A stretch of DNA of 64,000 bases from G963664115 sp965263045 (GTDB taxonomy: Bacteria > Acidobacteriota > Terriglobia > 20CM-2-55-15), in assembly GCA_965263045.1 (NCBI GenBank), contig CBDHGK010000037.1, positions 1 through 64,000 of the forward strand, in the 5' to 3' direction. The notes under the pieces are model-generated. The model was not told the origin of the DNA. It ran no database searches and worked only from the letters and a program-made list of their open reading frames with translations. This document shows positions 7,981 through 16,929 of the stretch, in pieces (positions within the stretch are counted from its first letter, which is position 1; each line of letters begins with the position of its first letter). The translations under genes were made by a program, and so were the position numbers.

Positions 7981-8688
7981 ATGGCGCATCCGAAAACTGA
8001 ACGGAATCCTCTATTTGCTGGACGTTGGTTCGAAGACGACATCATTCTCCTCTGCCTTCGCTGGTATTTTCGCTTCAAACTGAATCATCGAGATCGAGTC
8101 GCGATTCTAAGTTAGCGGGGTTTATCGATTGCGCGTTGGGTCGCTCGCTATGCGGACACGTGTGAAAAGCGCCGGCGGCGATTCGAGCGACCGGTGGGTG
8201 GGAGCTGGCGAGTTGATGAAACGTTTATCAAGGTGCGGGGCCTGTTGATGTACCTGTATCGAACCTTGGACGGACAGGGCAACACCGTGGAGTTCTTTCT
8301 CAGTCGAACACGTGGCATCGCGGCTGCGTAGGGCTTCTTTCGCAAGGCACTGAAGCATCATCGGGAGCCACACAGCATCACCTTGGATGGCCACCAGCCG
8401 AGCCATAGCGCGCTGCGGCGCATGGGAATGAACGGGGAGTTCAACTTCCGGGGGCGGAACCCGGTGAAGATTCGTTGCTGTCAATACCTGAACAACGTTG
8501 TGGAGCAGGACCACCGCCGGGTGAAGGGGCGATTGCAACCGATGTTGGGATTCAAGACATTCTACAATGCGCGACGCGTGATTATCGGCATCGAGCTGGC
8601 GCAGAAGATTCACAAACGCCAGTCCGCAATTCCGATCACCTTGCAGTCGAATCCCGCCGTAACCTGGCGTCATGTCATGTGCGCATAG
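7981..8688 (+). pseudogene. IS6-family transposase pseudogene
   Basis: One frame from ATG 7981 carries IS6 hallmarks: RWFEDDIILLCLRWYFRFKL, WRVDETFIKVRG, MYLYRTLDGQGNTVEFF, LNNVVEQDHRRVKGR and GFKTFYNARRVIIGIE. Two in-frame TAG codons and an internal deletion between HRDRV and SIARWV inactivate it. The catalytic D, D (ITLDG) and E (VEQD) are recognisable. The gene lies next to a group II intron fragment. Confidence 0.8.
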
Positions 8689-8784
8689 TCCGCTTTGCCG
8701 AAGCGGACACCTGATCGTATCGCTCCGACAATCCTCTGTGTACCAGAACCCGCTCATCGGCAATCCGGTATAGGGCCAAAGGAA

Positions 8785-9171
8785 TCACTCCAGCAGACGA
8801 ACGTGATTCTTTATCCAAGCGGCAAGTCCTTTGCGGTCGTATTCGCCGCTTGCCAATTCCAGCATCAGTGTTTCCTGCTCGTCAACGGATGCGGCTATTT
8901 CCTTGCCGTTGAGCATCAGGAACGTCTCCATTGCCGCGTGTGCCACACGTTTATTTCCGTCAAGGAACGGATGGTTCTGGACAAGAGAGAATCCAAGGGC
9001 TGCGGCCTTCGCTTCCAATGAAGAATGAAGATTCTGACCGCCAAAGGTGGCTTTCGGTTGTGCGAGCGCCGAGTCGAGGACTCCAAAGTCGCGGAGGCCA
9101 TAGGCTCCGCTACTTCGCTCAATGACGACTTTGGGGAGGGCAACGACCTCCGCCAGCGTCAGATAACGCAT
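8785..9171 (-). CDS. doc: Doc-family (Fic fold) toxin
   Basis: The 128-residue protein opens MRYLTLAEVVAL and has the core HPFLDGNKRVAHAAMETFL, the Doc/Fic HxFx(D/N)xNKR loop. Doc proteins phosphorylate EF-Tu and stop translation. Its ATG (9171) shares one base with the TAA of the antitoxin gene (TAATG), so the two are co-translated. Length and motifs are intact. Confidence 0.9.
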   Translation of the reverse strand: MRYLTLAEVVALPKVVIERSSGAYGLRDFGVLDSALAQPKATFGGQNLHSSLEAKAAALGFSLVQNHPFLDGNKRVAHAAMETFLMLNGKEIAASVDEQETLMLELASGEYDRKGLAAWIKNHVRLLE

Positions 9172-9365
9172 TACGCGAGTCGTCGATACAACTCTTCGTT
9201 CTTTTGAAGCACTCGGGCAGATGCGGCCTTAAAGGAGTCATCGGGCGTAGCGAGGAGGTCTGCGACGGCGGCATGGGCCAACTGTTCCGGCGTCATGCCC
9301 AGACTTTCCGCTTCGAGCCGGAGCTTTTCGGCTTGCGCAGGTGTCAGTTCGAAGACTACTTTCAT
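9171..9365 (-). CDS. Antitoxin partner of Doc
   Basis: The 64-residue product starts at ATG 9365 (MKVVFELTPAQAEKLRLEAE) and continues GMTPEQLAHAAVADLL, a ribbon-helix-helix-like N-terminus, then a charged tail KNEELYRRLA that would wrap the toxin. The order antitoxin then Doc with a one-base overlap is standard. It probably binds its own promoter upstream of 9365, but no clear operator was found. Confidence 0.75.
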   Translation of the reverse strand: MKVVFELTPAQAEKLRLEAESLGMTPEQLAHAAVADLLATPDDSFKAASARVLQKNEELYRRLA

Positions 9366-9576
9366 GGCCTCTACTCTAAACTGAGGGGGGCCGTACAACA
9401 AGCGGCTGAACCTGGACAGTCTTCCGGTGTCAAGGCACGTGCCTGCGTACGTCCGATGCCGACTCGGCCCGCAGGTTAGCCGCGAGCCGTTATGCCCACA
9501 AGATACCAACCATGAGACTGGCATCGGTAACAGTCGAGAAATATCGACGCATCACAACAGTCCGAAAGCTCCAGTG

Positions 9577-9614
9577 GGGGTCGAGTCCGGTAGGGGGCCA
9601 AATCCTACGCTAAG
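9577..9614 (+). repeat. Left terminal repeat of unit A
   Basis: Starts GGGGTCGAGTCC and ends ATCCTACGCTAAG. It differs from the right repeat only at 9591 (T against C). Confidence 0.8.
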
Positions 9615-9652
9615 GCACCGGCGGTGAGAATGTGGCGTCTTGGCATCCGATG

Positions 9653-9686
9653 TTGTCCCTGTTGAACATTAGCCTGTTCTGGACAA
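9653..9686 (+). promoter_or_regulatory. Candidate res subsite
   Basis: A 34-bp stretch begins TTGTCC and ends GGACAA, and lies 55 bp before the resolvase start. Tn3-type res subsites are 28-34 bp with inverted ends, so this is a plausible resolvase binding site. Other subsites are not clear. Confidence 0.4.
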
Positions 9687-9740
9687 ATATTGCACAAGCA
9701 AAATCAGTCGGTTACCGACCACGGAGCCGAGGGGGTTCAA

Positions 9741-10345
9741 TTGGGACAGCGCGCCGCCATCTGTGTCCGGGTCTCCACCACCGATCAGTCCTGCCAACGG
9801 CAGATTGCCGAGCTCACCGCCTTCGCCGGTCGTAGCGGTTTCGCGGTGCTCGGCATCTTCAAGGAAACCGCCTCGGGGAACAGAAACAACCGGCTCGCAC
9901 GTAACCGCGTCCTCCAGCTCTCACAGGCTCGTCGGATCGACGCGGTTCTGGTCACGGAACTGTCCCGGTGGGGCCGTTCAACGCAGGATCTTCTCGATAC
10001 GCTCTACAAGCTGGCTGGCTGGAAGGTGTCCCTGGTCGCCATGAACGGCATGACGTTCGAGTTCAATACGCCTCACGGGCGGATGATGGCCACGATGCTC
10101 GCGGGATCGCTCAGTTCGAACGGGACCTGCTCAGCGAGCGTGTGAAATCCGGCCTGGCCGCCGCCAGGGCACGGGGCAAGAAACTCGGCCGTCAGCCTGG
10201 CCAGCGGCCCAAATCAGACCAGCTCGCCCCGAAGGTGCTTCATGCCATCGCCGGCGGGAAGAGCTATCGTTGGATCGCCCGCGACCTCGGCATCAGCAAA
10301 AATACTGTCGCCGACATCGTCAAACGGCATCGGGCAAATCCTTAG
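9741..10345 (+). pseudogene. Serine resolvase, one-base frameshift
   Basis: TTG 9741 follows a GAGGGGG site. The first frame gives RAAICVRVSTTDQSCQRQ with the catalytic Ser, VLVTELSRWGRS and HGRMMATMLAG; near 10108 the frame shifts and resumes with IAQFERDLLSERVKSGL, GKKLGRQPG and a helix-turn-helix (ARDLGISKNTVADIV). A missing base in GCGGGATCGCTCAG explains it. The TAG stop lies inside the right terminal repeat. Confidence 0.8.
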
Positions 10346-10378
10346 CGTAGGATTTGGCCCCCTGCCGGACTCGACCCC
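10341..10378 (-). repeat. Right terminal repeat of unit A
   Basis: The inverted 38-bp partner of 9577-9614. Its first bases CTTAGCG include the resolvase stop codon. Confidence 0.8.
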
Positions 10379-10559
10379 GACAGCGTCTCCGAGCCTGCGT
10401 CATGGCTGTCGGCCACCACCCTGATCGACTCGGCCTGCTGGGTCAATCCGGCGGCTGTTAATTCACGTAGGTAAACCCCCGGCTCTGCCGGGGCGACTCG
10501 CAAAGGTTTGACCGAGAGCTGCGGTAAACAAGAAAGTCCTCCTTGGAAACGCCCTGTTC

Positions 10560-10736
10560 GGTCGGAAACGCAACTTCAGCGGAGAGAGTTTCTGGGCGCG
10601 AGGGTATTGCGTCTCGACGGTGGGGTTGGAGGAAGAGGTCATGCGTGCATACATTCGGCGTCAAGAACAAGAGGACCAGCGTTTGGAACAGCTGAACATG
10701 CCGTGGGCGAACCAGCCGCCTTCAGGCGGCTCTTGA
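10560..10736 (+). pseudogene. IS200/IS605-type (Y1) transposase C-terminal remnant
   Basis: The open frame reads RKRNFSGESFWARGY, CVSTVGLEEEVMRAYIRRQ and EQEDQRLEQLNMPW before TGA 10734. FWARGY-VSTVG and YIRxQE-ED are the C-terminal motifs of HUH-type TnpA proteins; the HUH motif itself is lost. G+C-rich hairpins flank it: CCCCCGGCTCTGCCGGGG near 10474, and three in a row after the stop, as expected for IS200-like or REP-associated ends. Confidence 0.6.
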
Positions 10737-10767
10737 CATGCCCCTTTGAGGGGCTCATCGAAATAAG

Positions 10768-10796
10768 CCCCCGGCTTTGCCGGGGGTCATTTAACG
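10768..10796 (+). terminator. Strong hairpin immediately before the group II intron
   Basis: Stem CCCCCGGC/GCCGGGGG with loop TTT (10768-10786) followed by TCATTTAAC. The intron starts at 10796. Group IIC introns insert just after terminator-like stems, so this is probably the intron target. Confidence 0.65.
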
Positions 10797-12886
10797 TGTG
10801 CCGGGCATGGCACGCCAACTGAAGGAAGGAAAGCTACCGTGATCGGACGGAAGGCGAACGCCAACAAGGCAAGGGCAGTCTCAGAGATGGGGCGTCCGGA
10901 AGAAGCATGAGGCAGAACTCGTGTACGTAGCGAACAGCGAACCGGCTAGATGGGTGCCCGGAGGGGGACGAGCAGGCGTAAGAGAGCGAGTCCCGATATC
11001 CGACCGCAATCACCGAAGGGAGCTGAAGCCGGACGGTATACGAGGAGGTTGCGCGTCTTACCCCGGGAAGCCCTATTGCTTCGATATCGGGACCCACGGT
11101 GGGTGCGTCCACCCAGACGCTCAAAGGACATTGGGATATCCAGTCCGCCGAGACCCGGTATTGAAAACCAAACCGTGAACGGCGACCCCGGAGCGGGGAG
11201 GGAGCAGAGGGTGGCAGATCCATGGGTAGTACTGAAGACTCAGGGCCGATGAAACCTGGCAACAGAGCGGAGGAGAAAACCCTGACGACCGGGAAGACCC
11301 GGGCCACCGGAGATCGCCATCCGGCGGTGGGAAGCCATGGACGAGAGGCGAGAGTGGACACCATCAGGAAGTCGATTCAGTGGGTGGATTCAGGGCCTAG
11401 GAAACCGATGGGGGCAGCGAGCTCCGCGCGAGCACCGAACCGGATATCCGGCGAGGTCAGCAGCAGTCCGGGCCCGGCGCCAACGCCAACCATCCCCGGC
11501 CATTCCTGGCGGCAGAGAGTCACGGAGAAAGTGAAGTGAAAGTTGTTGGAGCCATGGAACGGGTCTACAACCCGGGGCGACTCTACCGGGCGTGGCAGCA
11601 GGTTCGGGCCAACGCCGGTTCAGCCGGAGTAGACAACATGTCGGTGGACGCTTTCGAGGAGAGAGAAGAGGAACTTCTCGCACGAATCCAGGCAAAGCTG
11701 GAAGCCGGGACATACCGTTTCAAGCCCGCAAGGCGGGTCCTGATCCCCAAGCCGGGCAGTCCGAAGAAGAGGAAGTTGGGTATACCCGTGGTCATGGATC
11801 GCGTAGTCAGTCAAAGTCTCCACAAAGTGTTGACGGAGATCTTTGAAGGTGACTTTAGCCGGTCCAGCTTCGGATTTCGACCTGGGAAGAGCCAACACCA
11901 GGCCATCCGCCATGCACGGAAAGCGGTGGTGGAAGGCTACGACTGGTGTGCATCCCTGGACATTGAGAGCTTCTTCGACGAGATTCCTCACAACCTGATC
12001 CTGAAGCTCATTCGACGAAAGATCCGGGATGAGCGGCTCGTGACGATGGTGGCGCGGGCGCTGAAGGCGGGAGTTGAAGTGGCGGGTGTAGTCGAGAAGA
12101 CGGACAAGGGATGTCCACAGGGCTCCCCGGTCTCGCCGATCCTATCCAACATCGTGCTCAACGAGCTCGACCAGGAACTGGAGCGGCGGGGCCACCGGTT
12201 CAGCCGGTGGGCCGATGACTTCGTCATCCTGTTAAAGACCGAGCGGGCAGCTCGACGGGTGATGGAGAGCATAACGCGACTCCTCGAAGATGAACTCGGA
12301 TTGCACGTCAACCGGGACAAGAGCCGGGTGGCGCCGATGAAGGATGTGGAGTTCGTCGGATTCCAGATCCTAAGGGGCCAGATTCGGGTCAGTACACGGG
12401 CGCGCAAGCGCTTTGTGCAAGAGGTCCGATCCCGGACACGGCGGAATAACGGGCAATCGATGTCCCAGGTGATTGCCGGTCTCAACGAATATCTTGCAGG
12501 CTGGGTCGGGTACAACCGCATCCAGGAGTTCCGTAAGATATTCCTAGAGCTGGATGCATTCATCCGGAGCCGACTCCGTTCCATGCAGTTAAAGAAATGG
12601 AAGAAGCCGGGCAAGTTCCAACGGATGATGATTCGAGCCGGGGCACCGATGTATTACGCCCACCGCACCTGGATGCGGATGAGTGCGTGGCAATCCGTCA
12701 TGCGACGGGAGGTTCGCTTCGTCCTGAGTCTGGAGTGGTTCCACCGCCACGGACTTGTCTTTCTCCATGACTACACGGAGCGGAATCTTAAACTGGAGTT
12801 TACTTGCTGATCGAAGAGCGGCTTACCTGGCCGGTACGAGCCGTTCTGTCCGGAGGGGGTGGGAGCGATCTCACCTCCTACCGGGA
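10796..12886 (+). mobile_element. Group II intron (class C-like), apparently complete
   Basis: The 5' end GTGTGCCGGGC follows the hairpin at 10768-10786. About 740 bp of structured leader precede the intron protein. Right after the protein stop, 12815-12848 folds as domain V (AGCGGC...GCCGTT stem, two-base CG bulge, short apical stem), and 12849-12886 as domain VI with a GGAGG/CCTCC stem. Insertion after a terminator-like stem and a protein lacking an endonuclease domain both fit class IIC. The 3' end is approximate. Confidence 0.75.
11536..12810 (+). CDS. ltrA: Group II intron reverse transcriptase/maturase
   Basis: The 424-residue protein (GTG 11536; ATG 11554 is an alternative) has RT motifs ANAGSAGVDNMSVDAF, LIPKPGSPKKRKLGIP, FGFRPGKSQHQAIR, LDIESFFDEIPH, GCPQGSPVSPILSN and FSRWADDFVILL, then a maturase/X domain with GYNRIQEFRKIFLELD. 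The usual YADD is WADD here. There is no HNH endonuclease domain. The frame is intact; the stop is followed within 5 bases by domain V of the intron. Confidence 0.93.
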   Translation: MKVVGAMERVYNPGRLYRAWQQVRANAGSAGVDNMSVDAFEEREEELLARIQAKLEAGTYRFKPARRVLIPKPGSPKKRKLGIPVVMDRVVSQSLHKVLTEIFEGDFSRSSFGFRPGKSQHQAIRHARKAVVEGYDWCASLDIESFFDEIPHNLILKLIRRKIRDERLVTMVARALKAGVEVAGVVEKTDKGCPQGSPVSPILSNIVLNELDQELERRGHRFSRWADDFVILLKTERAARRVMESITRLLEDELGLHVNRDKSRVAPMKDVEFVGFQILRGQIRVSTRARKRFVQEVRSRTRRNNGQSMSQVIAGLNEYLAGWVGYNRIQEFRKIFLELDAFIRSRLRSMQLKKWKKPGKFQRMMIRAGAPMYYAHRTWMRMSAWQSVMRREVRFVLSLEWFHRHGLVFLHDYTERNLKLEFTC

Positions 12887-12953
12887 TTTGCACGGAAAAG
12901 CGATCCGGGTTTTGCATTGAAAATTGACCCGGGTTAGAGAGCCGGATTATGGC

Positions 12954-13082
12954 TCATGGGTTGGGGTTTTTTCGGGTTTTAATCTCCTTTGTGTGTGTGG
13001 AAATGTTTCTGAAGCGGTAACTGTCATTGCCGGTTTCGACGATGTGGCAATGGTGGGTCAGGCGGTCGAGCAGCGCGGCGGG
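12954..13082 (-). pseudogene. istB (IS21 family) C-terminal remnant with IS21 end
   Basis: Minus-strand codons read AALLDRLTHHCHIVETGND then SYRFRNIS to stop 12954, the C-terminus of IstB-type ATPases. Just downstream, 12905-12940 contains GCATTGAAAATTGACCCGG, typical of IS21 termini. Only about 42 codons remain. The left side is fused in frame to a different gene fragment at 13083. Confidence 0.75.
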
Positions 13083-13246
13083 AGGCCGCCGGTGATGAGC
13101 ACGGCCAAGTACGGCACGCCGTCCCTAATGAAGAAGTGGTCGCTGATCGCATGAACTTCCTCGGATCTCAGGAACTCCTGCAACGGGTCGTCGTCGAAGG
13201 CCTCAAGCGCCGCATCGAAGCGCAACGTCAGCACCCGTGCGAGCAT
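13083..13246 (-). pseudogene. N-terminal fragment resembling DGR-associated HRDC proteins
   Basis: ATG 13246 follows GGAGG. The 54 codons read MLARVLTLRFDAALEAFDD, DPLQEFLRSEEV and HFFIRDGVPYLAVLIT. This opening resembles the N-terminus of HRDC-domain accessory proteins found with diversity-generating retroelements, from memory. The HRDC domain itself is missing, removed by the IS21 junction. No DGR reverse transcriptase or template repeat was seen nearby. Upstream bases 13247-13542 show no gene I can name. Confidence 0.45.
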
Positions 13247-13542
13247 GCTCCGACCTCCGCGTCACGCAGATTCCGAATAGGACTTTTGCGAGGCCTGATG
13301 TCAGTACACCGTTCCGCTCGCACGCACAGTCCACAACCCAGTCCAGATACGAAACCTGATGGAGGCGCCAACATGAGGCGACCGATCCAGGGAGAACGAT
13401 ACCTCTCCCGGTTCTCGGGACGGTGCGAAACACCGTGAATTCGGTTCAGATCTCAGATCGAACACCGAATTCCGGGCCCGAAATCGCAAGTCCGGGGAGG
13501 AATTCAACTCACGGCCGCTTTTCAGCAGCCTCCATCGACATC

Positions 13543-14553
13543 TTACGGAGCTGGAGCGTTGCTGGTCGGATGGGCCACAACGAAAGATCCTGGCTGCCCT
13601 GGATTGCCGTCAGGCCCGAAATTGCCACGACTGCCGCGACTACCACCCGGCTGGGCACCCGTTCCGAACGGACCCCATCCGCCGCGCCTAGAGCCGCCCG
13701 ATCCTCCGTCACCCGGCGGACCACCCGTACCGGGCATTGCCGTGTTATTGGCATGAACCACAAGACGATCAAGTGCGCTTGGTGGAATACTTGTTCCGTC
13801 TCTGTCAGTCAAGCTTACGAATTCGATCCAGAGATCTCCTCCGTCACCGGCGTCGCCGGCTGGGCCGCCGTCTCCTCCTCTTCCCCCATCACCTCCCGAA
13901 CAGCCGTCAGATCGATCGGCACGCCCTCCGTTGCCGCCCTTTCCGCCAAGACCACCATCCCCTCCATCGCCTCCGGAAGTATTCACTGTTAATGGGCCAT
14001 CCAGGGTCAGTGTGCGAGAGGTAATCGTGACATCTATTCCGCTCTCTCCTGGCATACCAGGTTGCCCGGCATTTCCGGCAGTTCCGTTGGAACAGTCTGA
14101 ATCAGCCGCGCGGCCATTGTCTCCAGCAATCCCGTACTGTCCGTTTTGGCCGTATGCCCTGATCTCAACCCCACTGCCTATGTCTATCGACATCGCCCGT
14201 ATAGAGAACGCATTGAGGTGGGCGGGAACGATCAGTATGGCTTCGTCTCCGATAGACACTTCGTTGGCTTGGATGTCCTCTTCGATCATCCTCTCTTGCC
14301 CTGGGCGGATAATGAAGTCCAGCTGATCCTCTAATCCTGCAAGACTACCTTCGATCTCGCCCGAGATTCTCTCCTCGGCGGTCATCGGCCTGCCGCTCTG
14401 AAAAGCCTGGTAGTTCAGCAAGATGGTGACGAGTATGCCTGCCACCGCCACGAATACTCCGATTGCGGCCCAATTCCAAGGTTTCTCTAGTATCGACCTG
14501 CGGATGTTCGAAATCGTGAACTTCATGAGGTAATCAGGAACGTTGTTAGACAT
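13543..14553 (-). CDS. Collagen-like (Gly-rich) membrane-anchored protein
   Basis: The 336-residue protein starts after GGAGG (MSNNVPDYLMKFTIS). One membrane segment covers about residues 28-48 (WAAIGVFVAVAGILVTILL). Residues about 130-330 are rich in Gly-X-Y-like runs (GDGGDGGLGGKGGNGG, GPPGDGGSGGS), interrupted by beta-type segments such as GIDVTITSRTLTLDGPL. It is probably exposed outside the membrane. An IS1634 copy ends 20 bp before its ATG, so its native promoter has been displaced. Confidence 0.7.
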   Translation of the reverse strand: MSNNVPDYLMKFTISNIRRSILEKPWNWAAIGVFVAVAGILVTILLNYQAFQSGRPMTAEERISGEIEGSLAGLEDQLDFIIRPGQERMIEEDIQANEVSIGDEAILIVPAHLNAFSIRAMSIDIGSGVEIRAYGQNGQYGIAGDNGRAADSDCSNGTAGNAGQPGMPGESGIDVTITSRTLTLDGPLTVNTSGGDGGDGGLGGKGGNGGRADRSDGCSGGDGGRGGDGGPAGDAGDGGDLWIEFVSLTDRDGTSIPPSALDRLVVHANNTAMPGTGGPPGDGGSGGSRRGGWGPFGTGAQPGGSRGSRGNFGPDGNPGQPGSFVVAHPTSNAPAP

Positions 14554-14572
14554 CGTGGTTTTCCTCCATTAG

Positions 14573-16656
14573 CCCATTTTTACCCATTTGCCGCTTGATC
14601 GGGTGCGATTTTCGCCATTTTGGGCCGAAAACCCCGTAAGTTGTTGATTCCTGGTTGAGGTGACGAATGTAGTGCCATAATCGTTATATTGGGGTTGAAT
14701 TCGCTTGCGCCCCCCGGTATCGTGTTCCCATGTTCGTTCGCCGCACCCAAACCCGCCGCACCGAAAACGGCCAGATCTACTTCTCCCACCGCCTCGTCCG
14801 CTCCGAACGCATCGGCGCCAAGGTCCGCCAGCGCACCCGGCTCAACCTGGGACGGCACTTCGACATCCCGCAGGCGGACTGGCCCCGGTTGTGCGTCCGG
14901 ATCGAGGAACTGCTTGCCGGACAATACGCCCTCATCCCGGACGATTCGGCCGCCCTGGAGCAGGAAGCCCAACGCATCGCGGCCCTGTTGATCGCCCGCG
15001 AAGCCGATCTCTCCGGCCCCGCCCCCGGCCCCGCCCCCGAGACGCGGACCGTGACCGTGGAGGTGGATTCGCTAGAACTGACGCGCCCGCGTTCGGTGGG
15101 CGTGGAGCAGGCCGGCCTGTGGGCGATGGACCGGTTGGGGCTGCGGGAACTGTTCCAACGTCTGGGCATCAACGGCCCCCTGCGCGCCGCCGCGGCGGGA
15201 TCGATTATCGGGCGTCTGGCCGCGCCCGCCTCGGAAAGGGCGACGCACCGCTGGCTGCGGGAACGCAGCGGCCTGGGCGAATTGCTGGGGGTCGACTTCG
15301 AGACCATGGGGGCGATGCAACTGTACCGGGCCTCGGACGCCCTGATGGCGCACCGGGACGCCATTGAAACCCACCTGTTCGAGCAGGCGATGAGCCTGTT
15401 CGATCTGCGGCCCACGGTCACCCTCTACGACCTCACCAACAGTTACTTCGAGGGTCAGGCCGAGGAGCAACCCCAGGCGCAGCGGGGACATTCCAAGGAC
15501 AAGCGCCGGGATTGTCCCCTCCTCACCCTGGGGCTCGTGCTCGATGGCAGCGGCTTCGTGCGCCGCTCCCAGGTCTTCGCCGGCAACGTGACCGAGCATC
15601 GGACCCTGCCTCAGATGCTGGAGGCGCTCCAGGCCCCCGGCGACGCCCTGGTGGTGATGGATCGGGGCATCGCCACTCAGGAGCGCGTCGCCTGGTTGCG
15701 CGAGGCCGGATACCGCTACCTGGTGGTGAGCCGCCAACGCGACCGGCAGTTCGATCCCGAGGCGGCGGTCTCGATCCGGACGGCCTCGGGCGAGGACCTG
15801 CATCTGCACAAGACCGTGGACGAGGATGGCCAGGAAGCCCGCTTGTACTGCTATTCCGAGCAACGGGCCGAGAAGGAACAGGCCATGACCGAGCGCTTTG
15901 GGAAGCGTTTCGAACAGGCTCTGGACCAACTCTCCGAAGGCCTGTCCCGGCCGCGCACTCAGAAACGCCTCGCCCAGGTCTGGCAGCGCATCGGGCGGTT
16001 GAAGCAACAGAGCCGCGGCGCCGCCCAACACTACGACGTCCAGGTCGCCACCGACGACACCGGCGATACCGCGGTCGGGCTGACCTGGACCCGGCGTTCG
16101 GTCCCGGGCACGATGGCCACCCATCCGGGCGTCTATTGTCTGCGCAGCAGCGAAACCGATTGGGACGAGGAAACGCTCTGGCGCACCTACATCACCCTCA
16201 CCGATCTGGAGGCCGTCTTCCGCTCATTGAAATCCGAACTCGGTCTGCGCCCCATCTATCACCGCAAGCCCATTCGCGCCGAGGGTCACCTGTTCGTCAC
16301 CGTCATCGCCTACCAACTCGTCCAGGTCATCCGCCGCCGCCTGGCCGCACGCGGGGAACACGCCAGTTGGTCCACCCTGCGCCGGATCCTCGGCGGCCAG
16401 CACCGCGTCACCGCCACCTTCCGTTGCGCCGACGGCCGCACCCTGCACGTGCGCAAGGCCACCCGCGCCGAACCGCCTCAGCGCGCCATCTATGACGCAT
16501 TGGACATCCACCCCGCGCCCGGAGGGACCCGCAAAACCATCGCCTGATCTCCCCCATATCCCGCTTCTGTGCGCATTTGTAGTGCCACTTGCGCTTTTGA
16601 ATCATCGTAACTGCCTAATATATCAATGCTTTGCAAATCGGCTTGGTAAACATGGG
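14573..16656. mobile_element. IS1634-type element, copy 1 (2084 bp)
   Basis: One DDE transposase on the plus strand lies between inverted ends; the right end is GGTAAACATGGG and the left CCCATTTTTACC has one difference. The same 2084-bp length is found in copy 2 (50520-52603). Flanks are TTAG and TTAA, so a TTAA target is likely but the duplication is imperfect here. The left end lies 20 bp from the start of the collagen-like gene. Confidence 0.9.
14730..16547 (+). CDS. IS1634-family transposase
   Basis: The 605-residue protein starts MFVRRTQTRRTENGQIYF. DDE-type motifs include VTLYDLTNSYFEG, ALVVMDRGIATQE and a C-terminal LEAVFRSLKSELGLRP with the catalytic Glu region. The frame is intact. 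It differs from the copy at 50629 by one residue seen (Pro against Ala in the SGPAPG segment). Confidence 0.92.
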   Translation: MFVRRTQTRRTENGQIYFSHRLVRSERIGAKVRQRTRLNLGRHFDIPQADWPRLCVRIEELLAGQYALIPDDSAALEQEAQRIAALLIAREADLSGPAPGPAPETRTVTVEVDSLELTRPRSVGVEQAGLWAMDRLGLRELFQRLGINGPLRAAAAGSIIGRLAAPASERATHRWLRERSGLGELLGVDFETMGAMQLYRASDALMAHRDAIETHLFEQAMSLFDLRPTVTLYDLTNSYFEGQAEEQPQAQRGHSKDKRRDCPLLTLGLVLDGSGFVRRSQVFAGNVTEHRTLPQMLEALQAPGDALVVMDRGIATQERVAWLREAGYRYLVVSRQRDRQFDPEAAVSIRTASGEDLHLHKTVDEDGQEARLYCYSEQRAEKEQAMTERFGKRFEQALDQLSEGLSRPRTQKRLAQVWQRIGRLKQQSRGAAQHYDVQVATDDTGDTAVGLTWTRRSVPGTMATHPGVYCLRSSETDWDEETLWRTYITLTDLEAVFRSLKSELGLRPIYHRKPIRAEGHLFVTVIAYQLVQVIRRRLAARGEHASWSTLRRILGGQHRVTATFRCADGRTLHVRKATRAEPPQRAIYDALDIHPAPGGTRKTIA

Positions 16657-16849
16657 TTAAGTTTCCGGGCCGTCGCGAACACGACGGCACCGGATCCTTC
16701 ATCGAGGAACTTCAATGGTTTACGGTTTTGTTTCAGATCAGTCCGGCCCCCGCCCCCGGCGGATCATTCACGAAAAAACTCAACCATTTACGGCTCCTGA
16801 GCCGAGTCAATAAAATCAATGACTTATGGTTAAGTTTCAGATCAGTAGA
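16657..16849. other. Remnant region with short direct repeat
   Basis: No gene is seen. GTTTCAGATCAGT occurs at about 16730 and 16833 in similar contexts, hinting at repeated mobile-element ends. Confidence 0.35.
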
Positions 16850-16900
16850 CTGCGACGACGTTCGAGTTGATGACGTACCGGTCAGACCGGTGCGGGGAAA
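16850..16900 (+). repeat. 51-bp block shared with the IS1111 non-coding end
   Basis: The block matches the reverse complement of 1572-1622 at 48 of 51 positions (for example CGACGACGTT, GAGTTGATG and TACCGGTCAGACCGG). No IS110 transposase is nearby, so only the putative guide-RNA part or IS end survives. Confidence 0.6.
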
Positions 16901-16929
16901 CGCCGGCGGCGGCTCATGAACGACTGGTC

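Larger units (their letters stand above)
9577..10378. mobile_element. Resolvase-only Tn3-like unit A, 802 bp
   Basis: Two 38-bp inverted repeats (9577-9614 and 10341-10378) differ at one base and have the Tn3 form GGGG...TACGCTAAG. The only gene between them is a serine resolvase. A 34-bp site with inverted TTGTCC ends precedes the gene. There is no transposase, so the unit would need one in trans. Flanking 5-mers differ (CAGTG and GACAG), so no target duplication is visible. Confidence 0.75.

Noticed and set aside
10458..10510. tRNA or riboswitch around the CCCCCGGCTCTGCCGGGG hairpin
   Set aside because: The fold is a simple hairpin and matches the ends of the IS200-type remnant; no cloverleaf or riboswitch core is present.
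13301..13507. DGR variable-region or lectin-type gene next to the HRDC-like fragment
   Set aside because: No C-type lectin motif, no template repeat and no DGR reverse transcriptase could be found.
15056..15095. GC-rich repeats GCCCCCGGCCCCGCCC in the transposase as a possible regulatory element
   Set aside because: They encode the PAPGPAPE linker and vary by one residue between IS copies.
14777..16124. Long open frames on both strands across the IS1634 transposase (up to 350 codons)
   Set aside because: They are antisense or shifted copies of a high-GC transposase gene and repeat identically in copy 2; the 605-residue frame has the family motifs.
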